Below the pieces are notes generated by a model. It made no database searches. It was given only the letters and a program-made list of their open reading frames with translations, and had not been told where the DNA came from. Both the position numbers and the translations under genes were made by a program. A stretch of DNA of 64,000 nucleotides from an uncultured Chitinophaga sp. (lineage in GTDB: Bacteria; Bacteroidota; Bacteroidia; Chitinophagales; Chitinophagaceae): positions 14,728 through 78,727 of the forward strand of contig NZ_CAMLHC010000037.1 of the NCBI RefSeq assembly GCF_946479755.1, read 5' to 3'. This document shows, one piece after another, positions 53,916 to 61,818 of the stretch (position 1 is the first letter of the stretch; every line of letters begins with the position of its first letter).

Positions 53916-54980
53916 TTATGGCTCTATTAATACTTCAGAGAGGTCTTTATTATTGATCAGCGTATAGTCGGTGAGGGTATTGAGGAAGAGGTACAGCTGC
54001 CGTTGCTGCTGGCTGGTCAGCGGGATGCCCTTGCGCACCAGCACATCTGTTGTGATGGTGTCGTTTACACCATGATCGTAAAAATCGAATACCTGGAAGA
54101 TATCGAAATAACGGCCATCATGCATATAAGGGGAGCTCCTGATGATATTACGCAGCGAAGGCACTTTGAATTTGAGGTAATCAGCCGTATTGCCGGTGAT
54201 CTTCATCCGCCCCACATCGTTGAGCGCGGCCAGGTAAGGCAGGCCGTTGCTGCGATAGCTCAGGTCCGTAAACAGCGGTTCTTTATGACAGGCAGCACAT
54301 TTTTGCTGATAAAGCGTATAGCCCACCTGTTCGTCCGGCGAGAAAGCCGCCCCCGGCACTTTGCGGATAATGCTGTCATAGCGGGAGTTACCGGAAATCA
54401 TGGTACCCACGAACTGGGTGATGGCTTTGAACATCCGCTCGCTGGTGACTTCTTCCGTACCGAAAGCCGCTTTGAACTGCTGCCGGTACCTGGGATCGCC
54501 CTGCATTTTTTGCAGCAGTTCTTTCAGGTCCACCCCCATTTCCCGGTGGTCTGTGAGCGGCGTCAGCGGTTGTATTTCGAGGTTGTTCACACCGCCGTCC
54601 CACATAAATTCCTTTTGCCAGATCATATTAAAGATCGTGGGCACGGAGCGGTTGCCCTGCCTGCCGCCTACGCCGTGGCTCAGCGCATGATCGAAATGCC
54701 CGAAGGCGGCGAACTGCTGATGACAGAAGCCACAGGAAACGGTGCTGTCTTTGGAGAGGCGGTAGTCGTAAAATATAAAACGCCCCAGGGCTATCCCCTG
54801 TTTAGTCAGCGGGTTACCGGAAAAGTTATACACAGGATCGGGGAATCCGGGCGGCAGCGACAGCGATACCGGCTCCGGCCCGGGGCCACCGCTACCGCCC
54901 CTGTTTTCCTTTTTACAGGCATGGGCGAGCAATAGCAGGGTCCCGAAGGCAACAGCGATATATAACGCTTTATGGCGCAT
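53916..54980 (-). CDS. Di-haem cytochrome c peroxidase / MbnH-like lipoprotein
   Basis: 354 residues. A signal with lipobox (LLLLAHAC, Cys22) makes it a lipoprotein. Two c-type haem motifs are present: CGFCH at 83-87 and CAACH at 228-232, the arrangement of bacterial cytochrome c peroxidases and MauG-type enzymes. PTIFNMIWQKEFMWDGG, LTPLTDHREMG and FKVPSLRNIIRSSPYMHDGRYFDIFQVFDFYDHG are family segments. It lies 8 bases after an MbnP-like gene. In the methanotroph system MbnH is a di-haem MauG relative that oxidises a Trp of MbnP to kynurenine; the same pairing here suggests that role instead of plain peroxide removal. Confidence 0.9.
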   Translation of the reverse strand: MRHKALYIAVAFGTLLLLAHACKKENRGGSGGPGPEPVSLSLPPGFPDPVYNFSGNPLTKQGIALGRFIFYDYRLSKDSTVSCGFCHQQFAAFGHFDHALSHGVGGRQGNRSVPTIFNMIWQKEFMWDGGVNNLEIQPLTPLTDHREMGVDLKELLQKMQGDPRYRQQFKAAFGTEEVTSERMFKAITQFVGTMISGNSRYDSIIRKVPGAAFSPDEQVGYTLYQQKCAACHKEPLFTDLSYRSNGLPYLAALNDVGRMKITGNTADYLKFKVPSLRNIIRSSPYMHDGRYFDIFQVFDFYDHGVNDTITTDVLVRKGIPLTSQQQRQLYLFLNTLTDYTLINNKDLSEVLIEP

Positions 54981-54988
54981 CCGTGGTG

Positions 54989-55765
54989 TTAGTTTTTAAT
55001 GGAGAACATCTGTTGATAGTTTTTGGCGATGTTGAGTGCCGCTTCGCCCGGCGCCATGATGACCGGCGTTTGTGCGAAGCTGGCCGTATTGGGCGCGAAC
55101 CATTTGCCCAGGTCGGCCACCATGTTAAAATGCGGTATGGCGGCAGTATACGGGGTGATATGGAAGCTCAGGGGCAGCTGCACGGTTTTCAGCACATTGT
55201 ACGGTCCTTTGAAACCGCCCACATGCCATTGGAACTCATGCGTGGGGGATGCCACCGCATCGGAGGTGCCTTCCAGCTTCGCCATGATATAACCGCTATT
55301 CCAGGTCCAGAACATGCCGTTTTCCGGGGCCAGCGCGCCCGACTGGACGCCGCTGTTGTTGCGGGCGCTGTCCACCCCGATGAGGAAGCGGATAGCGGTA
55401 TAGGTCCCGGCCGGCACACTGTCGAGCCGCAGCCGTTTGGTGGAATCCACCGCATCATTGATGAGAAAATAGGCGGATGCCAGCGGGATGATTTTCCCGG
55501 CGTTATCCACCAGGGCGAAGTTGCTGAGATAGTAGCGGAACTGGGAGATAATGAATTTTTCCCCGGCGGCGTTGGTGTAGGAGCGCGTTCCTCTCACCAG
55601 CGGGCTGCCGTTCATTTCATGGGAGACGTCCAGCGACAGCTGTGTATAAAACACCGGTGGCGGGTCATCTTTTTTATCTTTTTTTGCGCATCCGCAGAGC
55701 CATAGGATAGGCAGGCATATCAGGACACAACGGAAGATATAGGAAGTAAAAATCCGCAAGATCAT
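54989..55765 (-). CDS. MbnP-like copper-binding lipoprotein (predicted)
   Basis: 258 residues. The lipobox LCGC (Cys26) marks a lipoprotein. The mature protein matches the MbnP family: LSLDVSHEMNGSPL, FIISQFRYYLSNFALVDNAGKIIPL, SVPAGTYTAIRFLIGVDSARN, the aromatic motif FWTWNSGY (152-159), and THEFQWHVGG (175-184). In characterised MbnP the metal site depends on histidines and on a kynurenine made from tryptophan by the partner MbnH. Here Trp153, Trp155 and Trp180 and His49, His176 and His181 are candidates (which ones is inference). First gene of a two-gene operon with the di-haem protein. Confidence 0.85.
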   Translation of the reverse strand: MILRIFTSYIFRCVLICLPILWLCGCAKKDKKDDPPPVFYTQLSLDVSHEMNGSPLVRGTRSYTNAAGEKFIISQFRYYLSNFALVDNAGKIIPLASAYFLINDAVDSTKRLRLDSVPAGTYTAIRFLIGVDSARNNSGVQSGALAPENGMFWTWNSGYIMAKLEGTSDAVASPTHEFQWHVGGFKGPYNVLKTVQLPLSFHITPYTAAIPHFNMVADLGKWFAPNTASFAQTPVIMAPGEAALNIAKNYQQMFSIKN

Positions 55766-55827
55766 GGTATTCCTTTTTGTGTTCAGGAAGATACGATGAT
55801 TTTGCGGATTAAAGGATTAAAAAGGGC

Positions 55828-57066
55828 CTAGCTTCTCTTGTAGCCTCTCCAGCCGTAGTAGAACACCACCACGAAGCAGAGCAGCGGGATGCCGTAGGAA
55901 ATGGCGGTAGAATACTTTTCTGTCACCACCCCCATCAGGTAGGGAACAGATGCCCCACCAACGATAGACATCACGATAAAGGAAGCGCCTCTTTTAGTAT
56001 GTTTTCCCAGGTCTTTCACCCCCAGGGCGAAGATCGTCGGGAACATGATAGACATAAAGAAAAACACCGCTATCAGTGCGTATACGGAAGCGGCCCCGCT
56101 GCCTGTCATCACAAAAGCGCATAACAGCACGTTGATGAAAGCATAGATCGCCAGCAGCTGATTAGGGGCGATTTTACGCATCAGGGCGGTACCTACGAAA
56201 CGGCCGGCGAGAAACAGCACCATGCCGGCAGACAGCAGGTAAGCCGCCTTTTCGTTGGAAGTACCCTGCCAGTATTCAGTGGCGTAGTTGATAAACAGTG
56301 CGCCTACGCCCACCTGGGCGGCCACATAAAAGAACTGGGCGATAACGCCGCCAACAAAATGTTTATGGGCAAACAGCGGTCTTTCGTCTTTCATGACCGC
56401 TTCTCCTTCCGCTTCTGCCTCTTTGATTTCCGGCAGTTTGGTGCGGTAAAAGAAGGCGGCGATGAGCAACACCACTACACCGATCACGATATAGGTAAGC
56501 TGTACAGAGGTCAGGTCGTCTTTCCCGCTACCGAAGAAGAGGGCGCCGCCGATGACAGGTCCGAGGAAAGAACCCAGTCCGTTAAAGCATTGTGACAGGT
56601 TCAGCCGCTGCTCAGAGGATTCTTTCGATCCCAGTACGGTCACATACGGGTTGGCCGCCGTTTCCAGGCAGGCCAGTCCACAGGCCAGCACGAAGAGAGA
56701 CAGCAGGAAGAAGTCGAAATTGAGTGCGCGGGCCGACGGGTAGAAAAGGAAAGCGCCGGCTGCATACAGCAGCAACCCCATGATGATCCCTTTCTTGTAG
56801 CCGAACCTGTTCATAAACATGCCGGCCGGCAAGGCCATGATGAAGTAGGCGCCGAAGTAAGCGCCCTGCAGCAGGGTAGAGCGCTTAGGCGTGATATTGA
56901 GCACTTCCTGGAAATGTTTGTTCAGCACGTCCAGCAGGCCGTATGCCAGGCCCCATAAAAAGAACAGACTGGTGACCAGTATAAACGGGAAAAGGTAGTT
57001 GCCAGCCTGCTTCCCGCTCGGGGGACTGCTGGTATAGGTGGAATTACTTACTGCGCCTCCGGCCAT
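55828..57066 (-). CDS. fucP: L-fucose:H+ symporter (MFS)
   Basis: 412 residues, about 12 membrane helices. Typical of the FucP/GlcP family: LVTSLFFLWGLAYGLLDVLNKHFQEVLNI in the first helix and loop, GAYFGAYFIMALPAGMFMNRFGYKKGIIMGL, ACLETAANPYVTVLG and LNLSQCFNGLGSFLGPVIGG. It imports sugar with protons across the inner membrane. Sitting at the end of a set of L-fucose catabolic genes on the same strand, it is most likely fucose-specific; other family members carry glucose or galactose. Confidence 0.92.
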   Translation of the reverse strand: MAGGAVSNSTYTSSPPSGKQAGNYLFPFILVTSLFFLWGLAYGLLDVLNKHFQEVLNITPKRSTLLQGAYFGAYFIMALPAGMFMNRFGYKKGIIMGLLLYAAGAFLFYPSARALNFDFFLLSLFVLACGLACLETAANPYVTVLGSKESSEQRLNLSQCFNGLGSFLGPVIGGALFFGSGKDDLTSVQLTYIVIGVVVLLIAAFFYRTKLPEIKEAEAEGEAVMKDERPLFAHKHFVGGVIAQFFYVAAQVGVGALFINYATEYWQGTSNEKAAYLLSAGMVLFLAGRFVGTALMRKIAPNQLLAIYAFINVLLCAFVMTGSGAASVYALIAVFFFMSIMFPTIFALGVKDLGKHTKRGASFIVMSIVGGASVPYLMGVVTEKYSTAISYGIPLLCFVVVFYYGWRGYKRS

Positions 57067-57126
57067 AACGAAGAGTTTATTGTTTTCAGGTTAAAAGAGT
57101 GATGTATCAGTTTAGTCGGCAAATGC

Positions 57127-57909
57127 TCAGCTGATGGACCTGTCGAGGTGTGTATAACCTCCGTCAACGAATAATATCTGTCCGGTTGTATGTGATGAAC
57201 GGGGAGACAGCAGGAACACGGTGGTGTTGGCGATCTCGTCGGAGGTGGTCATTCTCTGCTCAAAAGGAATTTTGGCGGTGATGGAAGCCAGTTTCTCTTT
57301 GGGATTGGGCAAAGAATTGATCCAGGTTTCGTACAGTGGTGTCCACACTTCGGCCGGGATGACCGTGTTGACACGCACGGAGTAAGGCAGCAGTTCCACT
57401 GCCCATTCACGGGTCAGCGCATTGATGGCGCCTTTGGAAGCGGCGTAGCCGGAGGTGTTGCCCTGACCGGTGGTCGCTACTTTGGAGCCGATATTCACGA
57501 TGTTGCCTTTGGTGGTTTTCAGGTAAGGCAGCGCAAAATGGGCCAGGTTGTAGTAGTGTGACAGGTTGTTTTGCAGCGATTGCATAAAGCGTTCCGGGCT
57601 GCCGCTTTCCAGTCCTACCCCGTCATTAGCGCCGGCGTTGTTCACCAGGGCGTCTATTTTTCCGTATTTCTCCACGGTTTCCGCGATCACCCTGCGGCAG
57701 TCTTCCACATTGGACAGCTCGGCTTTCACGCCATGGGCCTGGCCTCCCGCTGCGATAATCTCGCCGGCGGTTTTGTTGTTGTCTGCTTCATTTCTGCCGG
57801 CAATGACGACAATGCCTCCTTCTGCTGCTACCAGTTTTGCAATACCTTCTCCAATACCTTTGGCACCGCCGGTAACAATAATCACTTTTCCCTGTAATCC
57901 TAAATCCAT
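57127..57909 (-). CDS. SDR oxidoreductase, predicted L-fucose dehydrogenase
   Basis: 260 residues, classical short-chain dehydrogenase. Cofactor site TGGAKGIGEGIA, VNNAGAND, active site GSKVATTGQGNTSGYAASKGAI (Ser, Tyr, Lys) and the C-terminal GQILFVDGGYTHLDRS. In the oxidative pathway the first step is L-fucose to L-fuconolactone with NAD(P)+. This copy is assigned to it because a second SDR in the cluster fits the later keto-deoxy-fuconate step better; the two assignments could be swapped. Confidence 0.85.
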   Translation of the reverse strand: MDLGLQGKVIIVTGGAKGIGEGIAKLVAAEGGIVVIAGRNEADNNKTAGEIIAAGGQAHGVKAELSNVEDCRRVIAETVEKYGKIDALVNNAGANDGVGLESGSPERFMQSLQNNLSHYYNLAHFALPYLKTTKGNIVNIGSKVATTGQGNTSGYAASKGAINALTREWAVELLPYSVRVNTVIPAEVWTPLYETWINSLPNPKEKLASITAKIPFEQRMTTSDEIANTTVFLLSPRSSHTTGQILFVDGGYTHLDRSIS

Positions 57910-57931
57910 ATGCGTGGTGTTATGCTTTATA

Positions 57932-58759
57932 TTATAGATGATAGAATGAGATGGCGTTGCCTCCCATAATGTTGTTTTGTTCTGCTGTTGATAATTTACT
58001 GATGTAGCTGGTGACGATGTTTTTCACCTGTGCGTATTCCGCTGCCAGCAGGCAAACGGGCCAGTCGGACCCGAACATGAGGCGGTTGGGGCCAAAACAT
58101 TCCAGTACTACATCGAGGAACGGTTCGAAGTGTTCCTGTTGCCAGTGCTGCCAGTCCGCTTCCGTTACCAGCCCGCTGAGCTTACAGTATACATTCGGTG
58201 ACCGGGCGATCTGACGCATATAAGCGGCCCATTCGTCCAGTTCGCCGGTTTTAAAGTCCGGTTTCGCCACATGATCTATCACGAGGCGGTGGTCCGGGAA
58301 TTGCTGCACGAAGGCAGCCGTGGCGGCTAACTGTTTCGGATATACGAGGATATCATAGCTGAATCCGAATTCCGCCAGGGCAGCGATGCCGCGGCAAAAG
58401 TCGTCTCCGAGCAGGAAATTAACATCGGGTTCGCCCTGTACGATATGCCGGAACCCTTTGAGTTTGGGATGGGCGGCGTAAGCGGCCAGGCGGTCCCGCA
58501 GACGGGGATCCCGCAGGTCTGTCCACCCTACCACGCCTTTGATGAACGGATGTTTATCCGCCAGGTCCAGCAGGAAAGCGGTCTCGTTTTCCGACTGGTC
58601 TGCCTGTACCGCCACACAACCGTGTACGCCGTTGGCGGCCAGCACGGGCTCCAGGTGTTCCGGAAAAAAATCCCTGCGGATGACCTGCATGGAATCATCT
58701 ATCCAGGCGTCGCGGACGGGATCATACTGCCAGAAATGCTGATGTGCGTCGATTACCAT
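57932..58759 (-). CDS. Amidohydrolase, predicted L-fuconolactonase
   Basis: 275 residues. A TIM-barrel amidohydrolase of the COG3618 type: MVIDAHQHFWQYDPVRDAWID gives the first HxH metal site, KGFRHIVQGEPD, RLVIDHVAKPDFKTGELDEW, VYCKLSGLVTEADW and MFGSDWPVCLLA the remaining ligands. This group opens sugar lactones such as L-fuconolactone and L-rhamnono-lactone. Fucose-cluster context favours fuconolactonase. A long hairpin precedes it (58790-58841), between it and the mutarotase gene. Confidence 0.88.
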   Translation of the reverse strand: MVIDAHQHFWQYDPVRDAWIDDSMQVIRRDFFPEHLEPVLAANGVHGCVAVQADQSENETAFLLDLADKHPFIKGVVGWTDLRDPRLRDRLAAYAAHPKLKGFRHIVQGEPDVNFLLGDDFCRGIAALAEFGFSYDILVYPKQLAATAAFVQQFPDHRLVIDHVAKPDFKTGELDEWAAYMRQIARSPNVYCKLSGLVTEADWQHWQQEHFEPFLDVVLECFGPNRLMFGSDWPVCLLAAEYAQVKNIVTSYISKLSTAEQNNIMGGNAISFYHL

Positions 58760-58789
58760 TTAATCAGTTGGTTATTTGGTTATTCTTTT

Positions 58790-58841
58790 ATTTGGTTATT
58801 TGATCATTGATTAAGTCCAATCAACGATCAAATAACCAAAT
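58790..58841. repeat. Intra-operon hairpin with GGTTATTTG words
   Basis: Arms 58790-58812 and 58819-58841 pair over 23 bases with one mismatch and a 6-base loop (AAGTCC). The left arm is preceded by further copies of TTGGTTATT. It sits between two same-strand genes, so it may process or stabilise mRNA or attenuate downstream expression. No T tract. Confidence 0.75.
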
Positions 58842-58850
58842 GGCAAAATA

Positions 58851-59180
58851 TTACAATGAAAAGATCTTATCCATGATGATCCATTTCTCTCCTGGTTTGG
58901 CTACCGGCAAAGCCTGCTGGTATTTCCACATGAGCTGTTCCCATTCCTGTACTTTAGGATTGGCAGCGTCCATGGCGCCTTTGCGGTCAAAAGAGAAAGT
59001 ATCGTTCACTTCCATGATCATAAACAGGCGATTGCCGGCGCGGTAGATTTCCATGTTTTGGATACCGCTGTCGGTAATACTTTTTTTGATCTCCGGCCAT
59101 ACGTTGCGGTGATAGTCTTCGTATTCGGCTATCAGCTGCGGATCGTCGACCAGGTCCAGTGCCAGGCAATAACGGTTCAT
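58851..59180 (-). CDS. L-fucose/L-rhamnose mutarotase
   Basis: 109 residues, the RhaM/FucU-like dimeric alpha-beta barrel fold. MNRYCLALDLVDDPQLIAEYEDYHRNVWPEI carries the catalytic His region, and IYRAGNRLFMIMEVNDTFSFD and WEQLMWKYQQALPVAKPGEKW are typical. It interconverts the anomers of 6-deoxy-L-sugars. The family is usually called L-rhamnose mutarotase, but here all neighbours handle L-fucose, so fucose is the likely substrate. Confidence 0.9.
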   Translation of the reverse strand: MNRYCLALDLVDDPQLIAEYEDYHRNVWPEIKKSITDSGIQNMEIYRAGNRLFMIMEVNDTFSFDRKGAMDAANPKVQEWEQLMWKYQQALPVAKPGEKWIIMDKIFSL

Positions 59181-59186
59181 ATGCAG

Positions 59187-60038
59187 TTATTTAAAGGCTA
59201 CCACTGTTTGTTTGGAAGTACCGAGGCCATCGATGCCCAGCTCCACCACGTCGCCCGCTTTCAGGTATACCTGCGGGTTCATGCCGAGGCCTACGCCTGC
59301 CGGTGTGCCGGTGGAAATGACGTCGCCCGGGAGCAGTGTCATGAACTGGCTCAGGTAAGCCACTACGAACGGCACGTTGAAGATGAAGTTGGCTGTGTTG
59401 CCGTCCTGCATTTTCTGGCCGTTAACGGTGAGCCATAAACGCAGATTGTTCACGTCTTTGATTTCATCTTTCGTCGCCAGCCAGGGGCCCATAGGCGCGA
59501 AAGTGTCGCAGCTTTTGCCTTTCACCCACTGACCGTTTCTCTCCAGCTGGAAGGCGCGCTCGCTGTAATCGTTGTGCAGGCAGTAGCCGGCTACGTAGTC
59601 CAGCGCGTCTTTTTCTTCCACATAGGAGGCTTTTTTACCGATTACCACGGCCAGTTCCACTTCCCAGTCTGTTTTTTCGCTGTTACGCGGAATCACCAGG
59701 TCATCGTTGGGGCCTACCAGTGCGGTAGTGCTTTTAAAGAACACGATGGGTTCTGTGGGGATCGGCGCGTTGGTTTCGCGGGCGTGGTCAGCGTAGTTGA
59801 GACCGATGCACACGATCTTGGACGGCCGCTGAAACGGAGCGCCCAGACGGGTGCCGGCAGGTACCTGCGGACAGGAAGCGCCATGCTGGGCCCACCATTG
59901 GGACAGGCGTTCCAGGCCATTGGAAGCCAGGAATTGTTCTCCAAAATCTTCACCAAAAGCGCTGACGTCAAACATCCCTGCTTCTGTAACAATGCCCGGT
60001 TTCTCTTGTCCCGGTAAACCAAACCTGATCAGTTTCAT
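59187..60038 (-). CDS. Fumarylacetoacetate-hydrolase-family enzyme, predicted diketo-deoxy-fuconate hydrolase
   Basis: 283 residues. The FAH fold with IVCIGLNYADHARETNAPIPTEPIVFFKSTTALVGPNDDLVIP and DWEVELAVVIGKKA (metal-binding Glu residues), GYCLHNDYSERAFQLERNGQWVKGKSCDTFAPMGPWL and GDVISTGTPAGVGLGMNPQVYLKAGDVVELGIDGLG. In the oxidative fucose route this enzyme splits 2,4-diketo-3-deoxy-L-fuconate to pyruvate and L-lactate. The N-terminal MKLIRFGLPGQEKPGI matches members assigned to that step. It lies 6 bases upstream of the mutarotase gene. Confidence 0.9.
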   Translation of the reverse strand: MKLIRFGLPGQEKPGIVTEAGMFDVSAFGEDFGEQFLASNGLERLSQWWAQHGASCPQVPAGTRLGAPFQRPSKIVCIGLNYADHARETNAPIPTEPIVFFKSTTALVGPNDDLVIPRNSEKTDWEVELAVVIGKKASYVEEKDALDYVAGYCLHNDYSERAFQLERNGQWVKGKSCDTFAPMGPWLATKDEIKDVNNLRLWLTVNGQKMQDGNTANFIFNVPFVVAYLSQFMTLLPGDVISTGTPAGVGLGMNPQVYLKAGDVVELGIDGLGTSKQTVVAFK

Positions 60039-60062
60039 TTCAATATTTTTTATTGTTATCCT

Positions 60063-60815
60063 TTAGTCTTTCTTGATTTCTTTCAGTGTCTGCACCTGTA
60101 GGCGGCCGTTGTCCACTTTCAGGTCGATGAAAGGTTCCGCCTTGCCATCTTTTACCAGCGAGAAGTACACGTGGTCTGCCTCTGTTGTTTGCTGGATGGT
60201 AGGCTGATACCCTGCCGGAATGCCGATGTACATACTTTTTTGTACGCCGCCGAATTCCACGTAGAGTTCTATGCTGTCGGGACTGTTGTCCGGTCTGATT
60301 TCTGCGATGAAGTCGGCGATGATCTGGCCTGACTGCATATTTTTGCTGTACTTTTTGGTCAGCTCCGCAGATGCGGACACTTTACCCAGGCCCATGGTGT
60401 TCTCCATATATTTCCAGATACGTTCCGGCGGAGAAGTGGCCCACAGTACTTTCAGATCGTTGCCGTCCTGGCTGGCGTGATAGTAACGCACGGCATGGTT
60501 GGGCTTCAGCACCCCGATATAGGCGCTGTTAGGCTCATCCCATAACACTTTAAAGAGTTCTGCTTCCGGCGCATCTTTCAGCACCATCTGCTCGAATGTT
60601 TTTTCTTTTTTCAGATCTTTTATCTGAAACTTAATGGTGATCGTCTGGGTGTCCTTATCCCTGCCGGTAATAGCTACGTCCACGGTGCCTGCAGGTGTGG
60701 CAGGCGTGAGTGCTGTAGCCGTATCAGCGCCGTTGTTCTTGTTTCCGGTTCCCGAATTACAGGCGGTAGCGGTTATTGCTGCCAGTGCTACCAGCCATAC
60801 ACGAAAATGTTGCAT
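60063..60815 (-). CDS. Lipoprotein of unknown function in the fucose cluster
   Basis: 250 residues. Signal MQHFRVWLVALAAITATAC with the lipid Cys at 19, then a low-complexity Gly/Asn/Thr linker (NSGTGNKNNGADTATALTPATPAG) and a beta-rich body (VDVAITGRDKDTQTITIKFQIKD, FIAEIRPDNSPDSIELYVEFGGVQKSMYIGIPAGYQP). I know no family. Its placement between keto-deoxy-fuconate dehydrogenase and hydrolase genes hints at a role in surface handling of a fucose-containing substrate, but nothing in the sequence proves it. Confidence 0.75.
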   Translation of the reverse strand: MQHFRVWLVALAAITATACNSGTGNKNNGADTATALTPATPAGTVDVAITGRDKDTQTITIKFQIKDLKKEKTFEQMVLKDAPEAELFKVLWDEPNSAYIGVLKPNHAVRYYHASQDGNDLKVLWATSPPERIWKYMENTMGLGKVSASAELTKKYSKNMQSGQIIADFIAEIRPDNSPDSIELYVEFGGVQKSMYIGIPAGYQPTIQQTTEADHVYFSLVKDGKAEPFIDLKVDNGRLQVQTLKEIKKD

Positions 60816-60837
60816 AATCGTTATTAATGATTGATGA

Positions 60838-60893
60838 ATGAATAGATTGAAAGATAATAACCTTCAGCTATATTCATCACATTCAATCTATTA
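60838..60893. repeat. Intergenic inverted repeat in the fucose cluster
   Basis: AATAGATTGAA (60841-60851) pairs with TTCAATCTATT (60883-60893) across a 31-base loop. Flanking GATGAAT/ATTCATC words allow an alternative pairing. It lies between two same-strand genes. Confidence 0.5.
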
Positions 60894-61673
60894 ATTATTT
60901 AACCTGATAAAGCCGCCGTCGATCGGATAGTCGCATCCCGTGATAAAACCAGCCTCATCAGAGCAGAGGTAAAGGGCCAGGTGACCCACTTCCACCGGCT
61001 TGGCCATACGGCCTATCGGCTGGGTTTTGCTCAGCTTATCGAACATTTCCGCTTCTTTACCGGGGTAGTTTTTGGCGATAAAACCGTCTACGAACGGTGT
61101 ATGTACCCTCGCGGGGGAGATGCAGTTGCAACGGATGTTGCTGCCGAGGTAGTCCTTGGCGGCAGACAGGGTCATGGTGAGCACGGCGCCTTTACTCATG
61201 GAGTAGGCAAACCTGTCCGGAATACCCACGCTGGAGGCGATAGAAGCGATATTCAGCACTACCCCGCCACCCTGGGCTTTCATTTGTTTGATGACTGCAT
61301 ACATACAGTTATAGGTACCTTTCACATTCACCTGGTAAACGCGGTCGAAATCCTGTTCGCTGGTATTTTCGAGATTGCCTACATGGGCGATACCGGCGCA
61401 ATTCACCAGGATGTCCAGTTTACCGGCCTGCTGCACAATGCTGTCCATTACGGTGATCACCGCCGCCTGATCGGCCACGTTGCAGGCGTGTACCTGTGCC
61501 TGTCCGCCTGCCGCTTTGATTTCTTCTGCCGTGCTCCGGCCCCCTTCTTCATTCAGCTCTATAATATGCACGCTGGCGCCCTGGGCGCCAAAGCATTTTG
61601 CGATCGCCTGTCCTATGCCGCTACCACCACCGGTGATAACCGCCACTTTGTGATCTAATCTGAACAGCTCCAT
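60891..61673 (-). CDS. SDR oxidoreductase, predicted 2-keto-3-deoxy-L-fuconate dehydrogenase
   Basis: 260 residues, classical SDR: VITGGGSGIGQAIA, LVNCAGIAHVGNLENTSEQDFDRVYQVNVKGTYNCMYAVI, ASIASSVGIPDRFAYSMSKGAVLTMTLSAA (Ser, Tyr, Lys) and NCISPARVHTPFVDGFIAKNYPG. Features such as PARVHTPFVDGFIAKNYPGKE resemble enzymes oxidising 2-keto-3-deoxy-L-fuconate. First gene of the fucose set on the minus strand and so closest to the promoter. Confidence 0.85.
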   Translation of the reverse strand: MELFRLDHKVAVITGGGSGIGQAIAKCFGAQGASVHIIELNEEGGRSTAEEIKAAGGQAQVHACNVADQAAVITVMDSIVQQAGKLDILVNCAGIAHVGNLENTSEQDFDRVYQVNVKGTYNCMYAVIKQMKAQGGGVVLNIASIASSVGIPDRFAYSMSKGAVLTMTLSAAKDYLGSNIRCNCISPARVHTPFVDGFIAKNYPGKEAEMFDKLSKTQPIGRMAKPVEVGHLALYLCSDEAGFITGCDYPIDGGFIRLNN

Positions 61674-61818
61674 ATTAAAAAATTTAAGGGTTCTAAAATA
61701 CCTATTTTACCAAGCGGTTTGCAATTGTATTTTCACTGTATTTCATACTTTCTTGCCTAATTTTCGCAAAATTCAATAATTTCCGGAGCAAATGAACGAC
61801 TTTTTACCATTTGAGACC

